This document shows, in pieces, positions 24,424 through 33,498 of a stretch of 64,000 nucleotides of DNA (its first letter is position 1; each line of letters begins with the position of its first letter). The DNA is from Lysinibacter cavernae (GTDB taxonomy: Bacteria; Actinomycetota; Actinomycetes; Actinomycetales; Microbacteriaceae). The DNA is taken from the NCBI RefSeq assembly GCF_011758565.1, contig NZ_JAAMOX010000001.1:682001-746000 (forward strand), given 5' to 3'. The position numbers and the translations under genes were made by a program. The notes beneath the pieces were generated by a model, which saw nothing but the letters and a program-made list of their open reading frames with translations, was not told the origin of the DNA and ran no database searches.

Positions 24424-25212
24424 ATGGCTCAAGAGCATCCCTGGTCACGATATGTCGCCCTCGGCGATTCGTTTACCGAAGGAATTGGCGACCCAGAACC
24501 CAGCAGTCCAGGGGGCCATCGGGGTTGGGCAGACCGGGTTGCCGAAGTCCTCAATGAGAAGAACGACGACTTCGCCTATGCAAACCTCGCGGTGCGCGGA
24601 AAACTCGTCCAGCAGATCATTGACGAGCAGATCGAGCCTGCGCTGGCGCTGCGCCCAGACCTCATCACGATCTCAGCAGGTGGCAACGACGTCATCCGCC
24701 CTGGAACCGATCCAGACGTCATCTCGGCCAAAATCGAGTCTGCCGTTGAGCGCCTGAGTGCGAACAACGCCACGATTGTGTTGTTTACCTCTGTTGACAC
24801 CGGCTTCTCCCCCGTCTTCCGCAGCATCCGCGGCAAAGCCGCCATCTATAACGAAAACGTTCGCGCCATTGCGCACCGATATGACTGCCTGGTTGCCGAC
24901 CAATGGGCAACCCGTGAACTCGCGGATGTTCGTATGTGGGCGCCAGACCGTCTGCATTTTAACGCCCTCGGACACCACACGGTTGCGCGTGTTGTCCTCG
25001 AAGCGCTCAACATCGAAAACGACCTGCAGCCCCTTGAACCAGAGCCACTTCCGCAGCGAAGCTGGCGTGCGGCTCGCGTTGAGGACCTCTCGTGGGCACG
25101 CGAATACCTGGTTCCATGGGTGGTTCGTCGCATCCGGCACCAGTCATCCGGAGATTTCATTTCGGCGAAACGGCCAGAAGCAGGCGCGGTTACCCCGCAC
25201 ACCAAGGACTAG
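24424..25212 (+). CDS. SGNH/GDSL-family hydrolase
   Basis: Esterase-type hydrolase of 262 residues, apparently cytosolic (no signal peptide). Block I is VALGDSFTEGIGD, with the nucleophile Ser near residue 15. The Gly of block II is in NLAVRGKLV, block III is ISAGGNDVI (about 85), and block V Asp/His are in PDRLHFNALGHH (about 178). The ATG at 24424 is chosen because it sits directly before the domain; an in-frame ATG at 24376 would add 16 residues without a ribosome site. The natural ester is unknown. Its stop overlaps that of the convergent TrmH gene (shared CTAG). Confidence 0.88.
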   Translation: MAQEHPWSRYVALGDSFTEGIGDPEPSSPGGHRGWADRVAEVLNEKNDDFAYANLAVRGKLVQQIIDEQIEPALALRPDLITISAGGNDVIRPGTDPDVISAKIESAVERLSANNATIVLFTSVDTGFSPVFRSIRGKAAIYNENVRAIAHRYDCLVADQWATRELADVRMWAPDRLHFNALGHHTVARVVLEALNIENDLQPLEPEPLPQRSWRAARVEDLSWAREYLVPWVVRRIRHQSSGDFISAKRPEAGAVTPHTKD

Positions 25213-26015
25213 CGCTTCCGCAACTCCCAGAGGGCAACGGCCGAAGCCGCAGCCACGTTCAAGGAGTCGACCCCCGCACGCATGGGGATGGTCACGATCG
25301 TGTCGGCGGAGCCAAGGGCCCGTCGGCTGAGCCCGTCGCCCTCGGTGCCAACCACAAACGCGATCTTTTCGTGCTGCTGCGCCGCAAATTGGTCAAGATC
25401 GACGGAATAGTCCGACAGCGCGAGTGCGGCGATGTGAAAGCCTTCCGCATGCAGCTGTTCGGTTGTTTCCGACCACTCGCCAAGCCGAGTCCACGGCACC
25501 TGGAACACGGTTCCCATACTGACCTTGACGCTTCTTCGATAGAGCGGGTCGGCACACCGCTGAGTAATGAGTACGGCATCCGCGCCAAGGGCCGCAACCG
25601 AGCGGAAGATTGCGCCAACATTCGTGTGGTCAACGATGTCTTCGAGGATGATGACGCGTGAGGCGTCTTTCAAGAGATCAATGACCGGTGGCAGCTGGGG
25701 GCGAATCATTGCGGCAAGGGCACCACGGTGAACGGCGTAGCCGGTGAGTTCCTCAAGAACCGCGGCAGTGCCAACAAAGACCTCAACGTCGGGATGCCCA
25801 GCAAGGATCGGCTCGACCTGCTCAACCCACTTCTCCTCAAGCAAAACTGCCTGCGGGATATGCCCTGCCTCAATCGCGCGAGCGATCACTTTGCTTCCCT
25901 CCGCAACGTACATCCCCGCCTTTGGCTCCTGCACGCGGCGCAAATTAACGTCGGTGAGCTTCGCAAATGAGGCAAGCTGTGGCAGGTCGAGGCGGTCGAC
26001 GGGAATAAGGCGCAT
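25209..26015 (-). CDS. TrmH/SpoU-family RNA 2'-O-methyltransferase
   Basis: SPOUT-fold RNA ribose methyltransferase, 268 residues. The N-terminal substrate-binding domain is about 1-105. Motif 1 is DHTNVGAIFRSVAALGA (about 128-144), motif 2 VVGTEGDGLS (about 219) and motif 3 MRAGVDSLNVAAASAVALWE (about 243-262), forming the SAM knot. The specific target (rRNA or tRNA position) is not determined by sequence. It is divergent from the sirtuin gene with 60 bases between starts. Confidence 0.92.
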   Translation of the reverse strand: MRLIPVDRLDLPQLASFAKLTDVNLRRVQEPKAGMYVAEGSKVIARAIEAGHIPQAVLLEEKWVEQVEPILAGHPDVEVFVGTAAVLEELTGYAVHRGALAAMIRPQLPPVIDLLKDASRVIILEDIVDHTNVGAIFRSVAALGADAVLITQRCADPLYRRSVKVSMGTVFQVPWTRLGEWSETTEQLHAEGFHIAALALSDYSVDLDQFAAQQHEKIAFVVGTEGDGLSRRALGSADTIVTIPMRAGVDSLNVAAASAVALWELRKR

Positions 26016-26075
26016 CGTTCCAGCGTAAAGTATGAGCTACCCATCCTTGTGCGTCGTGATCCGAAAGGGAATGCT

Positions 26076-26936
26076 GTGAAGAGCCAGGTCGTTGTACACG
26101 AAGTGAATGACAGTGCGCTCGAACCTATCCTTGAAGCCATCCGACGAGGCCCACTCTCCGTACTCACCGGAGCAGGAGTGAGCACCGATTCTGGCATCCC
26201 TGATTATCGAGGCGAAGGGTCGCCCCCTCGCCACCCGATGAACGTTCAGCAGTTTCTGACCGACGAGCGGTACCGCAAACGCTACTGGGCCGGCAGCCAC
26301 CGCGGTTGGAAGACCTTTACGAGCACCCAGCCAAATGCAGGGCACCGCGCACTTGCTCGGCTTGAGGAGATCGGCGCGGTGAACGGTGTCATCACGCAAA
26401 ACGTTGATGGATTGCACATCCACGCCGGTTCGAAACGGGTGGTCGATGTGCACGGTTCCATGAGCCGCGTGCGCTGCCTCGATTGTGGGCAGTACTTCTC
26501 GAGGGCAGCGATCGAGGAACAACTCGTTGAACTCAATCCGCATCTCGACGATCCGGGCTTTGTCACGATGTCACCGGACGGCGACGCCGAGGTCAACGAC
26601 ATCGAGGGTTTCCAGATTCCCTCGTGCACCGTCTGCGGTGGGATGCTCAAACCAGACGTTGTCTACTTTGGCGAGCTTGTACCCGTGACACGGTTCGCGT
26701 CGGCACAGGCAATTGTCGCCGAGTCGAGCGGCTTGCTGATCCTCGGTTCGTCACTCGCGGTGAATACCGGTATCCGGTTGCTCGAACAGGCGAGGCGCGA
26801 GGGCAAACCCATTTTTATCGTCAACAGGGGCGCAACGAAGGGCGACTCGCGCGCTATGGTGCGTATCCATGCCGGTACAAGCGAGTTTCTCGAGGCGCTG
26901 CTTGCTCAGGTTGAGGGCGCGCCCGTCGCTGTTTAG
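26076..26936 (+). CDS. Sir2-family NAD-dependent protein deacetylase
   Basis: Removes acyl groups from protein lysines using NAD+. 286 residues from the GTG at 26076, chosen for AAAGGGA about nine bases upstream over the GTG at 26049. The NAD motif is TGAGVSTDSGIPDYRG (about 32-47), followed by ITQNVDGLHIHAG (about 110) and the catalytic His in VDVHGS (about 132). The four-Cys zinc ribbon is RCLDCG and SCTVCG. Between the cysteine pairs lies an insertion of about 45 residues rich in Asp/Glu. Preference for acetyl or longer acyl groups cannot be judged with confidence. Confidence 0.92.
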   Translation: MKSQVVVHEVNDSALEPILEAIRRGPLSVLTGAGVSTDSGIPDYRGEGSPPRHPMNVQQFLTDERYRKRYWAGSHRGWKTFTSTQPNAGHRALARLEEIGAVNGVITQNVDGLHIHAGSKRVVDVHGSMSRVRCLDCGQYFSRAAIEEQLVELNPHLDDPGFVTMSPDGDAEVNDIEGFQIPSCTVCGGMLKPDVVYFGELVPVTRFASAQAIVAESSGLLILGSSLAVNTGIRLLEQARREGKPIFIVNRGATKGDSRAMVRIHAGTSEFLEALLAQVEGAPVAV

Positions 26937-26963
26937 CCCGTCGTTCGTTCACGACGCTCGCCG

Positions 26964-27965
26964 TTACGAGTCGAGAAATTCTCGGACGTACCGAACAGCC
27001 TCCGCCGGCTTTTCGTAGTGAACAAGGTGACCTACGGAGTTGATGACTCGCAGCCGCCCGTCCTGGAATCGCTTGACCAGCGTGCGCTGGGCTGACAGCG
27101 CCGTGATGTCGTCTTTCTCAGCGGCGATCAGAACGGTTGGCACGGAGATACGCTCGGAGAACTCGCTCACGTCGTGGCTCACCGATGCTCGGAACGACTC
27201 CAATACGACCGTGCGGTTGGCAAAGGCGCTGAAGTACTCGTCGTGCTGGCCATGAATCCATGCACGAAGGGCACGGTCTCTCGTCTTTGCCATGGCAACG
27301 CTCGAAACACGGGTGATGATTGAGCTCTTGAGGAGTGCGTAGCCAACTCGCTCGGGCAGTTTGGTGCCGAGCCAATAATAGAACACCGCAAACTGGGTCA
27401 GGATTCCGCGAGGGCCGCTCAGCGCAGGCGCCCCAATCGGGTTCACCAAGATGAGTTTCTCCGGACGCAGGCCGCCAGCAACGGCCGCCGACGACACGAT
27501 TGAACCAAACGAGTGGCCAAGCAAGTAGACGGGCGCACCGTCGCGCTTGACCAACGACACAAACGCGGCCAGCCACGCTGAATACTCCGCAACGCTGTGT
27601 TCACGCCCGGCTGGGAACGGTGGGGCGATGCCAAAGCCCGGAAGGTCTGGCACAATCACACGGTAATCGGAGAGTCCTGCGGCAAGAAGCAGGAGTCCGT
27701 GATGGTCCCCGCGAAACCCGTGCACAAGGATAATCGTGGCGCGATCATCGGCAGCCAACGTTGCGCCGGCAGTGGATACTCGTGAGCCGGTACGTGGCTC
27801 CGCAAAATACTCCCAATAGGGGGACTCAACGCCGTCAACAACAATGACGTGTTGTGTTGGTTTCCCCTCGGACTCAAGCCAGGCAAGTGTCGCCGCTGGG
27901 GCATCGTTCTGCGGGAGCGGAGCATCCACCCGAATCGAAACTGGTTGCTCGCCTGCTGAGGTCAT
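26964..27965 (-). CDS. Alpha/beta-fold hydrolase
   Basis: Cytosolic serine hydrolase of 333 residues. The oxyanion strand is VHGFRGDHHG (about 101), the nucleophile elbow GHSFGS (about 171), the acid Asp in AAEKDDITAL (about 284), and His in VGHLVHYEKP (about 315). The lid is at about 200-265. The substrate is unknown; esterase, epoxide hydrolase or haloalkane dehalogenase-like roles are all compatible. It is divergent from the exonuclease gene. Confidence 0.85.
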   Translation of the reverse strand: MTSAGEQPVSIRVDAPLPQNDAPAATLAWLESEGKPTQHVIVVDGVESPYWEYFAEPRTGSRVSTAGATLAADDRATIILVHGFRGDHHGLLLLAAGLSDYRVIVPDLPGFGIAPPFPAGREHSVAEYSAWLAAFVSLVKRDGAPVYLLGHSFGSIVSSAAVAGGLRPEKLILVNPIGAPALSGPRGILTQFAVFYYWLGTKLPERVGYALLKSSIITRVSSVAMAKTRDRALRAWIHGQHDEYFSAFANRTVVLESFRASVSHDVSEFSERISVPTVLIAAEKDDITALSAQRTLVKRFQDGRLRVINSVGHLVHYEKPAEAVRYVREFLDS

Positions 27966-28046
27966 GAAAATAGTCTAGGCGTTCTGGCCTGGGAATCTCC
28001 GGCCATACCTCGCCGAGAAGTCGGTGCTTCCCAATAGAGTGGAAGC

Positions 28047-28751
28047 ATGACTCAGAATGCCCTCCCCGTGTGGTGTGAGAACCTTGCCGTTTTTGACACC
28101 GAAACCACGGGCATCGACACCGCCCACTCACGCATCGTCACCGCAACGATCGCCATCGTCACCGCAGACGGTTCCGTCTCGGAACGCCACGACTGGTTCA
28201 TCAACCCTGGCGTCGAGATCCCCGAGCGGGCCACCGCTGTGCATGGCGTCACTACGGCTCAGGCTGTTGCGGGGGGCATGGATGCCGAAACGGGCATCCG
28301 CCAGATTGTCGAGCGCCTCCGCGAGGTCTTCTCTCGCGGACTCCCCCTTGTTGCCTATAACGCACCCTACGACCTCGATATGGTTCGCAACGAGGCACTT
28401 CGCTACGGCATCGCCCCCATCGATCGCCCCTCGCCCGTTCTTGACCCGCTCGTTATTGACAAGGCCGTCGACAAGTATCGAAAGGGCAAGCGAACGCTTG
28501 AGGCCGCATCCGCCGAATATGGAGTGCAGCTTGGTAACGCCCACGACGCGGGCGAAGATGCCATCGCTGGCGGCCGCGTCATGCAGGCCCTTGCCGTGCG
28601 ACACGCAGCAAAGCTCCCAGACGACCTCGACACACTGCACGCCATGCAGGTGAAGTGGGCTGCCGAGCAGGCTGCAAGCTTCCAGGAGTACATGCGTCGG
28701 GCTCGCGACCCAGAGTTTGTTGCCGACGGGCAGTGGCCTGAACGCTTTTAA
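28047..28751 (+). CDS. DnaQ-like 3'-5' exonuclease (DEDDh)
   Basis: Two-metal exonuclease of the DEDDh class, 234 residues. ExoI is FDTETTGID (about residue 15), ExoII YNAPYDLDMV (about 108), and ExoIII HDAGEDAIAGG (about 168), with the His-x4-Asp arrangement. It could be a proofreading epsilon-like subunit or a stand-alone DNA/RNA trimming enzyme; no polymerase gene is near. A strong hairpin follows at 28869. Confidence 0.9.
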   Translation: MTQNALPVWCENLAVFDTETTGIDTAHSRIVTATIAIVTADGSVSERHDWFINPGVEIPERATAVHGVTTAQAVAGGMDAETGIRQIVERLREVFSRGLPLVAYNAPYDLDMVRNEALRYGIAPIDRPSPVLDPLVIDKAVDKYRKGKRTLEAASAEYGVQLGNAHDAGEDAIAGGRVMQALAVRHAAKLPDDLDTLHAMQVKWAAEQAASFQEYMRRARDPEFVADGQWPERF

Positions 28752-28868
28752 CCAGGACGTTGTCTCCTGCGAATCGGCGGGAGTGACTTCCCTTCGCTAA
28801 CGATTTCGGGCGTCTGCGGGAATGAACAGTCCTATCCCGCAGAACACCCGCCCAAATCTCGCAAATAA

Positions 28869-28911
28869 CATAACGAAGGCCCCAAGCAGATTGCTTGGGG
28901 CCTTCGTTATG
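28869..28911. terminator. Bidirectional terminator between exonuclease and rpmE2
   Basis: A perfect 20-bp stem (28869-28888 with 28892-28911) has a three-base loop. On the minus strand it is followed by a T-rich stretch (TTATTTG). It separates two converging genes. Confidence 0.85.
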
Positions 28912-28927
28912 TGCTGAGGGTTGGTGC

Positions 28928-29176
28928 TTACGCGCCGAATCCCTTGAAGCGCTGGTTGAACTTCTCGACGCGTCCGGCCGAGTCCATGATGCGCTGCTTA
29001 CCCGTGTAGAACGGGTGCGATTCGCTGGAGATTTCAACGTCGATGACGGGGTACGTAGCGCCGTCGATCTCGATCGTCTTGTCGCTCGAAACCGTTGAGC
29101 GCGTGAGGAACGTTGCGCCGGAGGCCAGGTCGCGGAAGACCACCGCTTCGTATTCTGGGTGGATTGCTGTCTTCAT
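28928..29176 (-). CDS. rpmE2: 50S ribosomal protein L31 type B
   Basis: Ribosomal protein of 82 residues from the ATG at 29176 (MKTAIHPEY). The type B (zinc-free) form is shown by the absence of any cysteine and by the insertion typical of RpmE2. Conserved segments are [21 protein letters not shown] and [10 protein letters not shown]. In many bacteria this form replaces zinc-containing L31 when zinc is scarce under Zur control; I did not see a convincing Zur box in the 150 bases upstream. Confidence 0.95.
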   Translation of the reverse strand: MKTAIHPEYEAVVFRDLASGATFLTRSTVSSDKTIEIDGATYPVIDVEISSESHPFYTGKQRIMDSAGRVEKFNQRFKGFGA

Positions 29177-29330
29177 CCGATAGTCCTTTGTCGTTTGGTC
29201 ATCTGTCACCCTGGTTGGGGACACAAGTTAGGGAGGCCCTGTAAAACACAGTGGGCCAGCTACCTACTCTAGCAGATAGTCACACATTACGTGCTTGATC
29301 CGGGCGTGTCACCGCCCGTTTATGGGGTGG

Positions 29331-30119
29331 CTAGTTGCCGGTAGCCCGAGCCGCGTATCGACCGGCCGACTTGGTGAGCTCAAATTCAAGCCCGAAGGTG
29401 CTGCGAAGGTTGTCGGTAGTGAGGACATCGTCGAGAGCGCCCTTTGCCACAATCTGACCCTTGTTAATCAGGAGAGCATGCGTGAATCCGGCAGGAATTT
29501 CTTCCACATGGTGAGTGACCATGATCATGCCGGGCGACGACGGCGAGGCTGCGTATCCGCCAAGCAACTGCAAAAGTCGTTCGCGTGCACCAAGGTCAAG
29601 GCTCGCTGCCGGTTCGTCAAGGAGAAGTAGCTCGGGGTCGGTCATGACGGCACGGGCAATCATGACGCGCTTCTGCTCACCGTCACTGAGTGTTCCAAAG
29701 GTGCGGTCCGCGAGCTCGCCGAGATTCCATTCTTCGAGTACGCGCTCGGCGCGGCGGATGTCGAAATCGTCGTACTGCTCGTTCCAACGCCCCTCTACCG
29801 AGTACGCGGCGGTCATGACAGTGTTGAGGACGGATTCGTTGAGCGGGATGCGCTTGGCCTGCGCTGAGGACGCAAACCCGAGGCGATTGCGAAGCTCAAA
29901 GACGTCAACGCGACCGAGTCGGCTGCCAAGAATGTCAACCGTGCCTGTTGTTGGGTAATCGTGCCCGGTCGCGAGGCGAAGAAGCGTGGTCTTTCCCGCG
30001 CCGTTTGGTCCAAGAACCACCCAGCGTTCATCTCCCTGAATGCTCCAAGTCACCCCGTCGAGGATGTGGTTTCCATTGCGGACATAGCTAACATCGTTGA
30101 ACTCAAGCACACCAGACAT
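29331..30119 (-). CDS. ABC transporter ATP-binding protein, stand-alone
   Basis: Single ABC ATPase of 262 residues. Walker A is LGPNGAGKTTLL (about 38), the Q-loop SSAQAKRI (about 85), signature LSDGEQKR (about 146), Walker B LLLLDEPAASLDLG (about 165), and H-loop VTHHVEEIP (about 203). No permease is adjacent, and the sequence resembles the orphan YlmA/ModF-like ATPases that occur without a membrane partner. The ATG at 30119 is preferred; a GTG two codons upstream is equally possible. Confidence 0.85.
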   Translation of the reverse strand: MSGVLEFNDVSYVRNGNHILDGVTWSIQGDERWVVLGPNGAGKTTLLRLATGHDYPTTGTVDILGSRLGRVDVFELRNRLGFASSAQAKRIPLNESVLNTVMTAAYSVEGRWNEQYDDFDIRRAERVLEEWNLGELADRTFGTLSDGEQKRVMIARAVMTDPELLLLDEPAASLDLGARERLLQLLGGYAASPSSPGMIMVTHHVEEIPAGFTHALLINKGQIVAKGALDDVLTTDNLRSTFGLEFELTKSAGRYAARATGN

Positions 30120-30240
30120 GCCCACAAGCCTACCGTCGCAGGAGCGGCATCCGGTGAACGATTGTGCTGTGTCTTGAGTTTCTGAACGGAAGCTTTGACG
30201 CGTCTAACCTAGGCACGATCGGCAAGGTGGCGCGCGGAGA

Positions 30241-31425
30241 TCAGCGCAGGAGTGAGGAGTACAGCTCCCTGGTTTGGGTTGCGATGGCCGTCCAGGAAAA
30301 CTGCTCAACGGCTCGACGGCGCCCCTGCTCCCCCAGCCTGCGTGCAAGCTCTGGCTGCTCGATGAGACGCGTGAGTGCCGCCGCGAGATCGCGGACATAC
30401 TCGTCCGGATGCGTTGGCGTTCCGCTGCCATCGTCACTCTGCGGAAGCGGAACGATGAGGCCGGTCTCGTCATGAACAACAACCTCAGGGATGCCGCCGG
30501 TGTCTGACCCGACCACTGGGGCCCCGCACGCCATGGCTTCGAGGTTCACGATCCCCAGCGGCTCGTAAATTGACGGGCAGACAAAGGTCGTAGCCGATGT
30601 GAGCAATGCCCGCAGATCGTCTTTTGGCAGGTGCCGCTCAATCCACACGACACCCCTCCGAGTCTGCTGTAGCTCACGCACCAGCTCAGTCACCTCGGCC
30701 ATGAGTTCTGGCGTGTCTGGCGCACCGGCACACAGCACCAACTGCGCGTGTTCTGGCAACAGGCGCGCGGCGCGAAGAAGATAGGGAAGGCCCTTTTGCC
30801 TCGTGATGCGGCCGACAAAGACGACGGATGGCCGATCAGGATCGACGCCGAGGTCACGCACGCGTTGCGGATCGGCAAGCGGCGCCCAATCGGTCGAGTC
30901 GATCCCGTTATAGATTGTGTGGACACGTGCAGGATCCAGACTCGGATACGACCGTAGGATGTCAGCACGCATCCCGTTGCTCACCGAAATGACGGCATCT
31001 GCTGACTCGTAGGCACCGCGCTCGATCCAACTCGAGACTCGGTATCCCCCACCAAGTTGCTCTGCCTTCCACGGCCGAAGCGGCTCAAGGCTATGGGCGG
31101 TCACAACGTGTGGGATTCCGTGCAGCATCTGGGCGAGATGGCCTGCCCCGTTTGCGTACCAGGTGTGCGAGTGAACCACGTCGGCTCCCCCAGCATCCTG
31201 AGCCATTCGGAGATCAACCCCGAGCGTGGTCAGGGACGGGTTCGCGTCGGCAAGGTCGGAAGGGACACCGTATGAATACGTGTGCGGCTCGTCTCGCTGC
31301 GAGCCAAACGCACGGACATACACATCGGTCGTGGCTCGCAGAGCGCGAACGAGTTCGGCTACATGCACGCCGGCACCACCGTAGATCTCCGGCGGGTATT
31401 CCTTGGTCAACACGTCAATGCGCAT
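30241..31425 (-). CDS. glgA: GT4 glycogen/maltose-1-phosphate synthase (GlgA/GlgM type)
   Basis: Uses ADP-glucose (or the related donor) to build alpha-1,4-glucan or maltose-1-phosphate. 394 residues, GT-B fold. The N-terminal donor-side loop is KEYPPEIYGGAGVHV (about 8-22), VSNGMRAD and GIDSTDW lie in the middle, and the retaining GT4 motif is SIYEPLGIVNLEAMACG (about 291-307). In actinobacteria this annotation often corresponds to GlgM, which makes alpha-maltose-1-phosphate for the GlgE route; sequence alone does not separate the two. It is divergent from glgC with 49 bases between starts, indicating coordinated control. Confidence 0.93.
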   Translation of the reverse strand: MRIDVLTKEYPPEIYGGAGVHVAELVRALRATTDVYVRAFGSQRDEPHTYSYGVPSDLADANPSLTTLGVDLRMAQDAGGADVVHSHTWYANGAGHLAQMLHGIPHVVTAHSLEPLRPWKAEQLGGGYRVSSWIERGAYESADAVISVSNGMRADILRSYPSLDPARVHTIYNGIDSTDWAPLADPQRVRDLGVDPDRPSVVFVGRITRQKGLPYLLRAARLLPEHAQLVLCAGAPDTPELMAEVTELVRELQQTRRGVVWIERHLPKDDLRALLTSATTFVCPSIYEPLGIVNLEAMACGAPVVGSDTGGIPEVVVHDETGLIVPLPQSDDGSGTPTHPDEYVRDLAAALTRLIEQPELARRLGEQGRRRAVEQFSWTAIATQTRELYSSLLR

Positions 31426-31474
31426 ATACGAACTGTAGCCCCAAACGGCCTCGTCGAACCACTAGCATTGGCAC

Positions 31475-32716
31475 ATGGGAGCACCAAAGATCTTCGCAAT
31501 TGTCCTTGCCGGCGGGGAAGGGAAACGGCTCATGCCGCTCACCGTTGACCGCGCAAAACCTGCCGTACCATTCGGTGGCCAGTATCGCCTCATCGACTTC
31601 GCGCTTTCCAATTTATTGAACTCTGGCATGACCAAGATTGTGGTGCTCACGCAATACAAATCTCACAGCCTCGACCGCCACGTCTCCCAGACCTGGCGGC
31701 TCTCAAGCATGCTGAACTCATACGTGGCGTCGGTTCCCGCGCAGCAGCGACTCGGTAAGCGTTGGTTCAGCGGCTCAGCCGACGCTATCCTGCAGAGCCT
31801 CAACCTCATCCGCGACGAGAAGCCGGACATCGTTGTGGTTGTCGGCGCCGATCACGTCTATCGCATGGACTTCAGCCAGATGGTTGACGCACACATTGCC
31901 TCTGGAGCAAAAGCGACGGTTGCGGCTATCCGCCAGCCCATCGAGCTTGCCGACCAGTTTGGTGTCATCGACCTCGACCCAACAGATCCGACCCGCATCC
32001 GGGAATTCCTCGAAAAGCCAACGGATGCCGCTGGCCTTGCAGACTCCCCCGGCGAAGTGCTCGCCTCGATGGGCAATTACGTCTTTGACGCTCAGGCTCT
32101 TATCGACGCGGTCACGAGTGACGGCGAACTCGCCGACTCCAGCCACGACATGGGTGGCGACATCGTGCCGGCCTTCGTTCGAGCCGGTGAAGCAGGGGTC
32201 TACGACCTTAAGAACAACGACGTGCCAGGATCCACCGATAGAGACCGTTATTACTGGCGCGACGTCGGATCGATTGAGTCGTTCTTTGAAGCGCATCAAG
32301 ATTTGGTTTCCGCGTTGCCTGTGTTCAACCTGTACAACAACGCCTGGCCCATCTATAGCCAGCAACTCAACTCGCCCCCGGCCAAAATCGTGCGCGATGC
32401 AAAAGGCAATCTTGGTCAGACGATCGATTCGATCATTTCGCTCGGCGCCGTCATCTCAGGGGCGCATATTGAAAAAAGCGTTATCGGGCCGTGGTGCCGC
32501 GTGAATTCCGGCGCAACCATTCGACACTCTGTCTTATTCGACGACGTTGAGGTTAATGCCGATGCGATCGTTGATCACGCTATTCTCGATAAGTCGGTCA
32601 TCGTCCACGCGGGAGCCCGTGTTGGAGTTGACCACGATCACGACCGCGAACGCGGATTCACAGTCACCGAGACGGGTATTACCGTTGTCGGTAAGGGAGT
32701 AGAAATTCATCCATGA
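31475..32716 (+). CDS. glgC: Glucose-1-phosphate adenylyltransferase
   Basis: Makes ADP-glucose from glucose-1-phosphate and ATP, the committed step of glycogen synthesis. 413 residues, normal length. The nucleotide-binding start is [19 protein letters not shown] (about 11-29). The sugar-binding region is [12 protein letters not shown] (about 127), with [13 protein letters not shown] and the catalytic-site Lys region FLEKPTDA. The C-terminal left-handed beta-helix is about 300-410. It overlaps serB by four bases. Confidence 0.96.
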   Translation: MGAPKIFAIVLAGGEGKRLMPLTVDRAKPAVPFGGQYRLIDFALSNLLNSGMTKIVVLTQYKSHSLDRHVSQTWRLSSMLNSYVASVPAQQRLGKRWFSGSADAILQSLNLIRDEKPDIVVVVGADHVYRMDFSQMVDAHIASGAKATVAAIRQPIELADQFGVIDLDPTDPTRIREFLEKPTDAAGLADSPGEVLASMGNYVFDAQALIDAVTSDGELADSSHDMGGDIVPAFVRAGEAGVYDLKNNDVPGSTDRDRYYWRDVGSIESFFEAHQDLVSALPVFNLYNNAWPIYSQQLNSPPAKIVRDAKGNLGQTIDSIISLGAVISGAHIEKSVIGPWCRVNSGATIRHSVLFDDVEVNADAIVDHAILDKSVIVHAGARVGVDHDHDRERGFTVTETGITVVGKGVEIHP

Positions 32717-33372
32717 CCCAGCAGCGCACCGGCAGCGACGAGTTTGTTGCCCCTCTTGTTGTCCTTGACGCCGACTCAACCACCATCAAAGATGAGGTCA
32801 TCGAACTGCTCGCCGATGCCGCCGGTAGCGGCGAGCTTGTTGTCGCGGTGACCGAACGGGCCATGCGCGGTGAAATCGACTTTGCAGAGAGTCTCCGCGA
32901 GCGGGTCGCAACGCTCAAAGGCCTTCCCGAATCGGTGCTCGCCGAGGTGTACGCCCGTATTCGGCCGAGTGATGGTGTCCGCGAGCTCATAGCTGCCGTC
33001 CACGAACGCGGTGGCACGGTTGCCGTCGTCTCTGGTGGATTCCATGAACTCCTTGACCCGTTGGCGGCAGAGCTTGGGCTCGATAAGTGGCGCGCCAATA
33101 GGCTCGAAATCGAGGATGGCGTGCTCACCGGCCGCGTCACAGGGCCAATTATCGACAGCGACGCAAAGGCGTCCGCCCTGCTTGAATGGGCTGCAGAAAC
33201 AGGAACCCCTATCGAGCACACCGTTGCAATCGGCGACGGCGCAAATGACCTTGGCATGATGGCGGTGGCCGGCCTCTCAGTGGCTTACCACGCAAAGCCC
33301 ATCGTGCGCGAGAAGGCCTCGGTTGTGGTCGACACACCCGACCTCTCACTCGTCATCCCGCACCTGCCGTAA
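32713..33372 (+). CDS. serB: Phosphoserine phosphatase
   Basis: HAD-type phosphatase for the last step of serine synthesis. 219 residues, lacking the N-terminal ACT domains of mycobacterial SerB2, so this is the short catalytic form. Motif I is [12 protein letters not shown] (about residue 17; DxDST). Motif II is [13 protein letters not shown] (about 100) and motif [13 protein letters not shown] (about 175). Translational coupling to glgC (ATGA overlap) is probably positional rather than functional. It is the last gene before the compositionally different islet. Confidence 0.92.
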   Translation: MTQQRTGSDEFVAPLVVLDADSTTIKDEVIELLADAAGSGELVVAVTERAMRGEIDFAESLRERVATLKGLPESVLAEVYARIRPSDGVRELIAAVHERGGTVAVVSGGFHELLDPLAAELGLDKWRANRLEIEDGVLTGRVTGPIIDSDAKASALLEWAAETGTPIEHTVAIGDGANDLGMMAVAGLSVAYHAKPIVREKASVVVDTPDLSLVIPHLP

Positions 33373-33390
33373 TTCCCACAAACAATAAGA

Positions 33391-33417
33391 TTGCTCATTC
33401 TTCACGGCCCGTATTAT
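33391..33417 (+). promoter_or_regulatory. Candidate promoter of the secreted-protein islet
   Basis: TTGCTC (33391-33396) and TATTAT (33412-33417) are separated by 15 bases in an otherwise AT-rich intergenic stretch. Spacing is a little short and the -35 box weak. It lies about 80 bases upstream of the GTG at 33499. Confidence 0.4.
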
Positions 33418-33444
33418 CCTGAGCGTGGCACCACCTCGTACTGC

Positions 33445-33480
33445 CCCCTCCTGACGATGAAGTCAGATCAGTTTGAGGGG
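33445..33480 (+). promoter_or_regulatory. Leader hairpin upstream of the secreted-protein gene
   Basis: CCCCTC (33445-33450) pairs with GAGGGG (33475-33480), and CTGAC with GTCAG inside (33451-33455 with 33462-33466). It ends nine bases before the GGAGG ribosome site, so it may be a 5' stabiliser or terminator of serB. Confidence 0.4.
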
Positions 33481-33498
33481 TAGTCCGTTGGAGGATTC

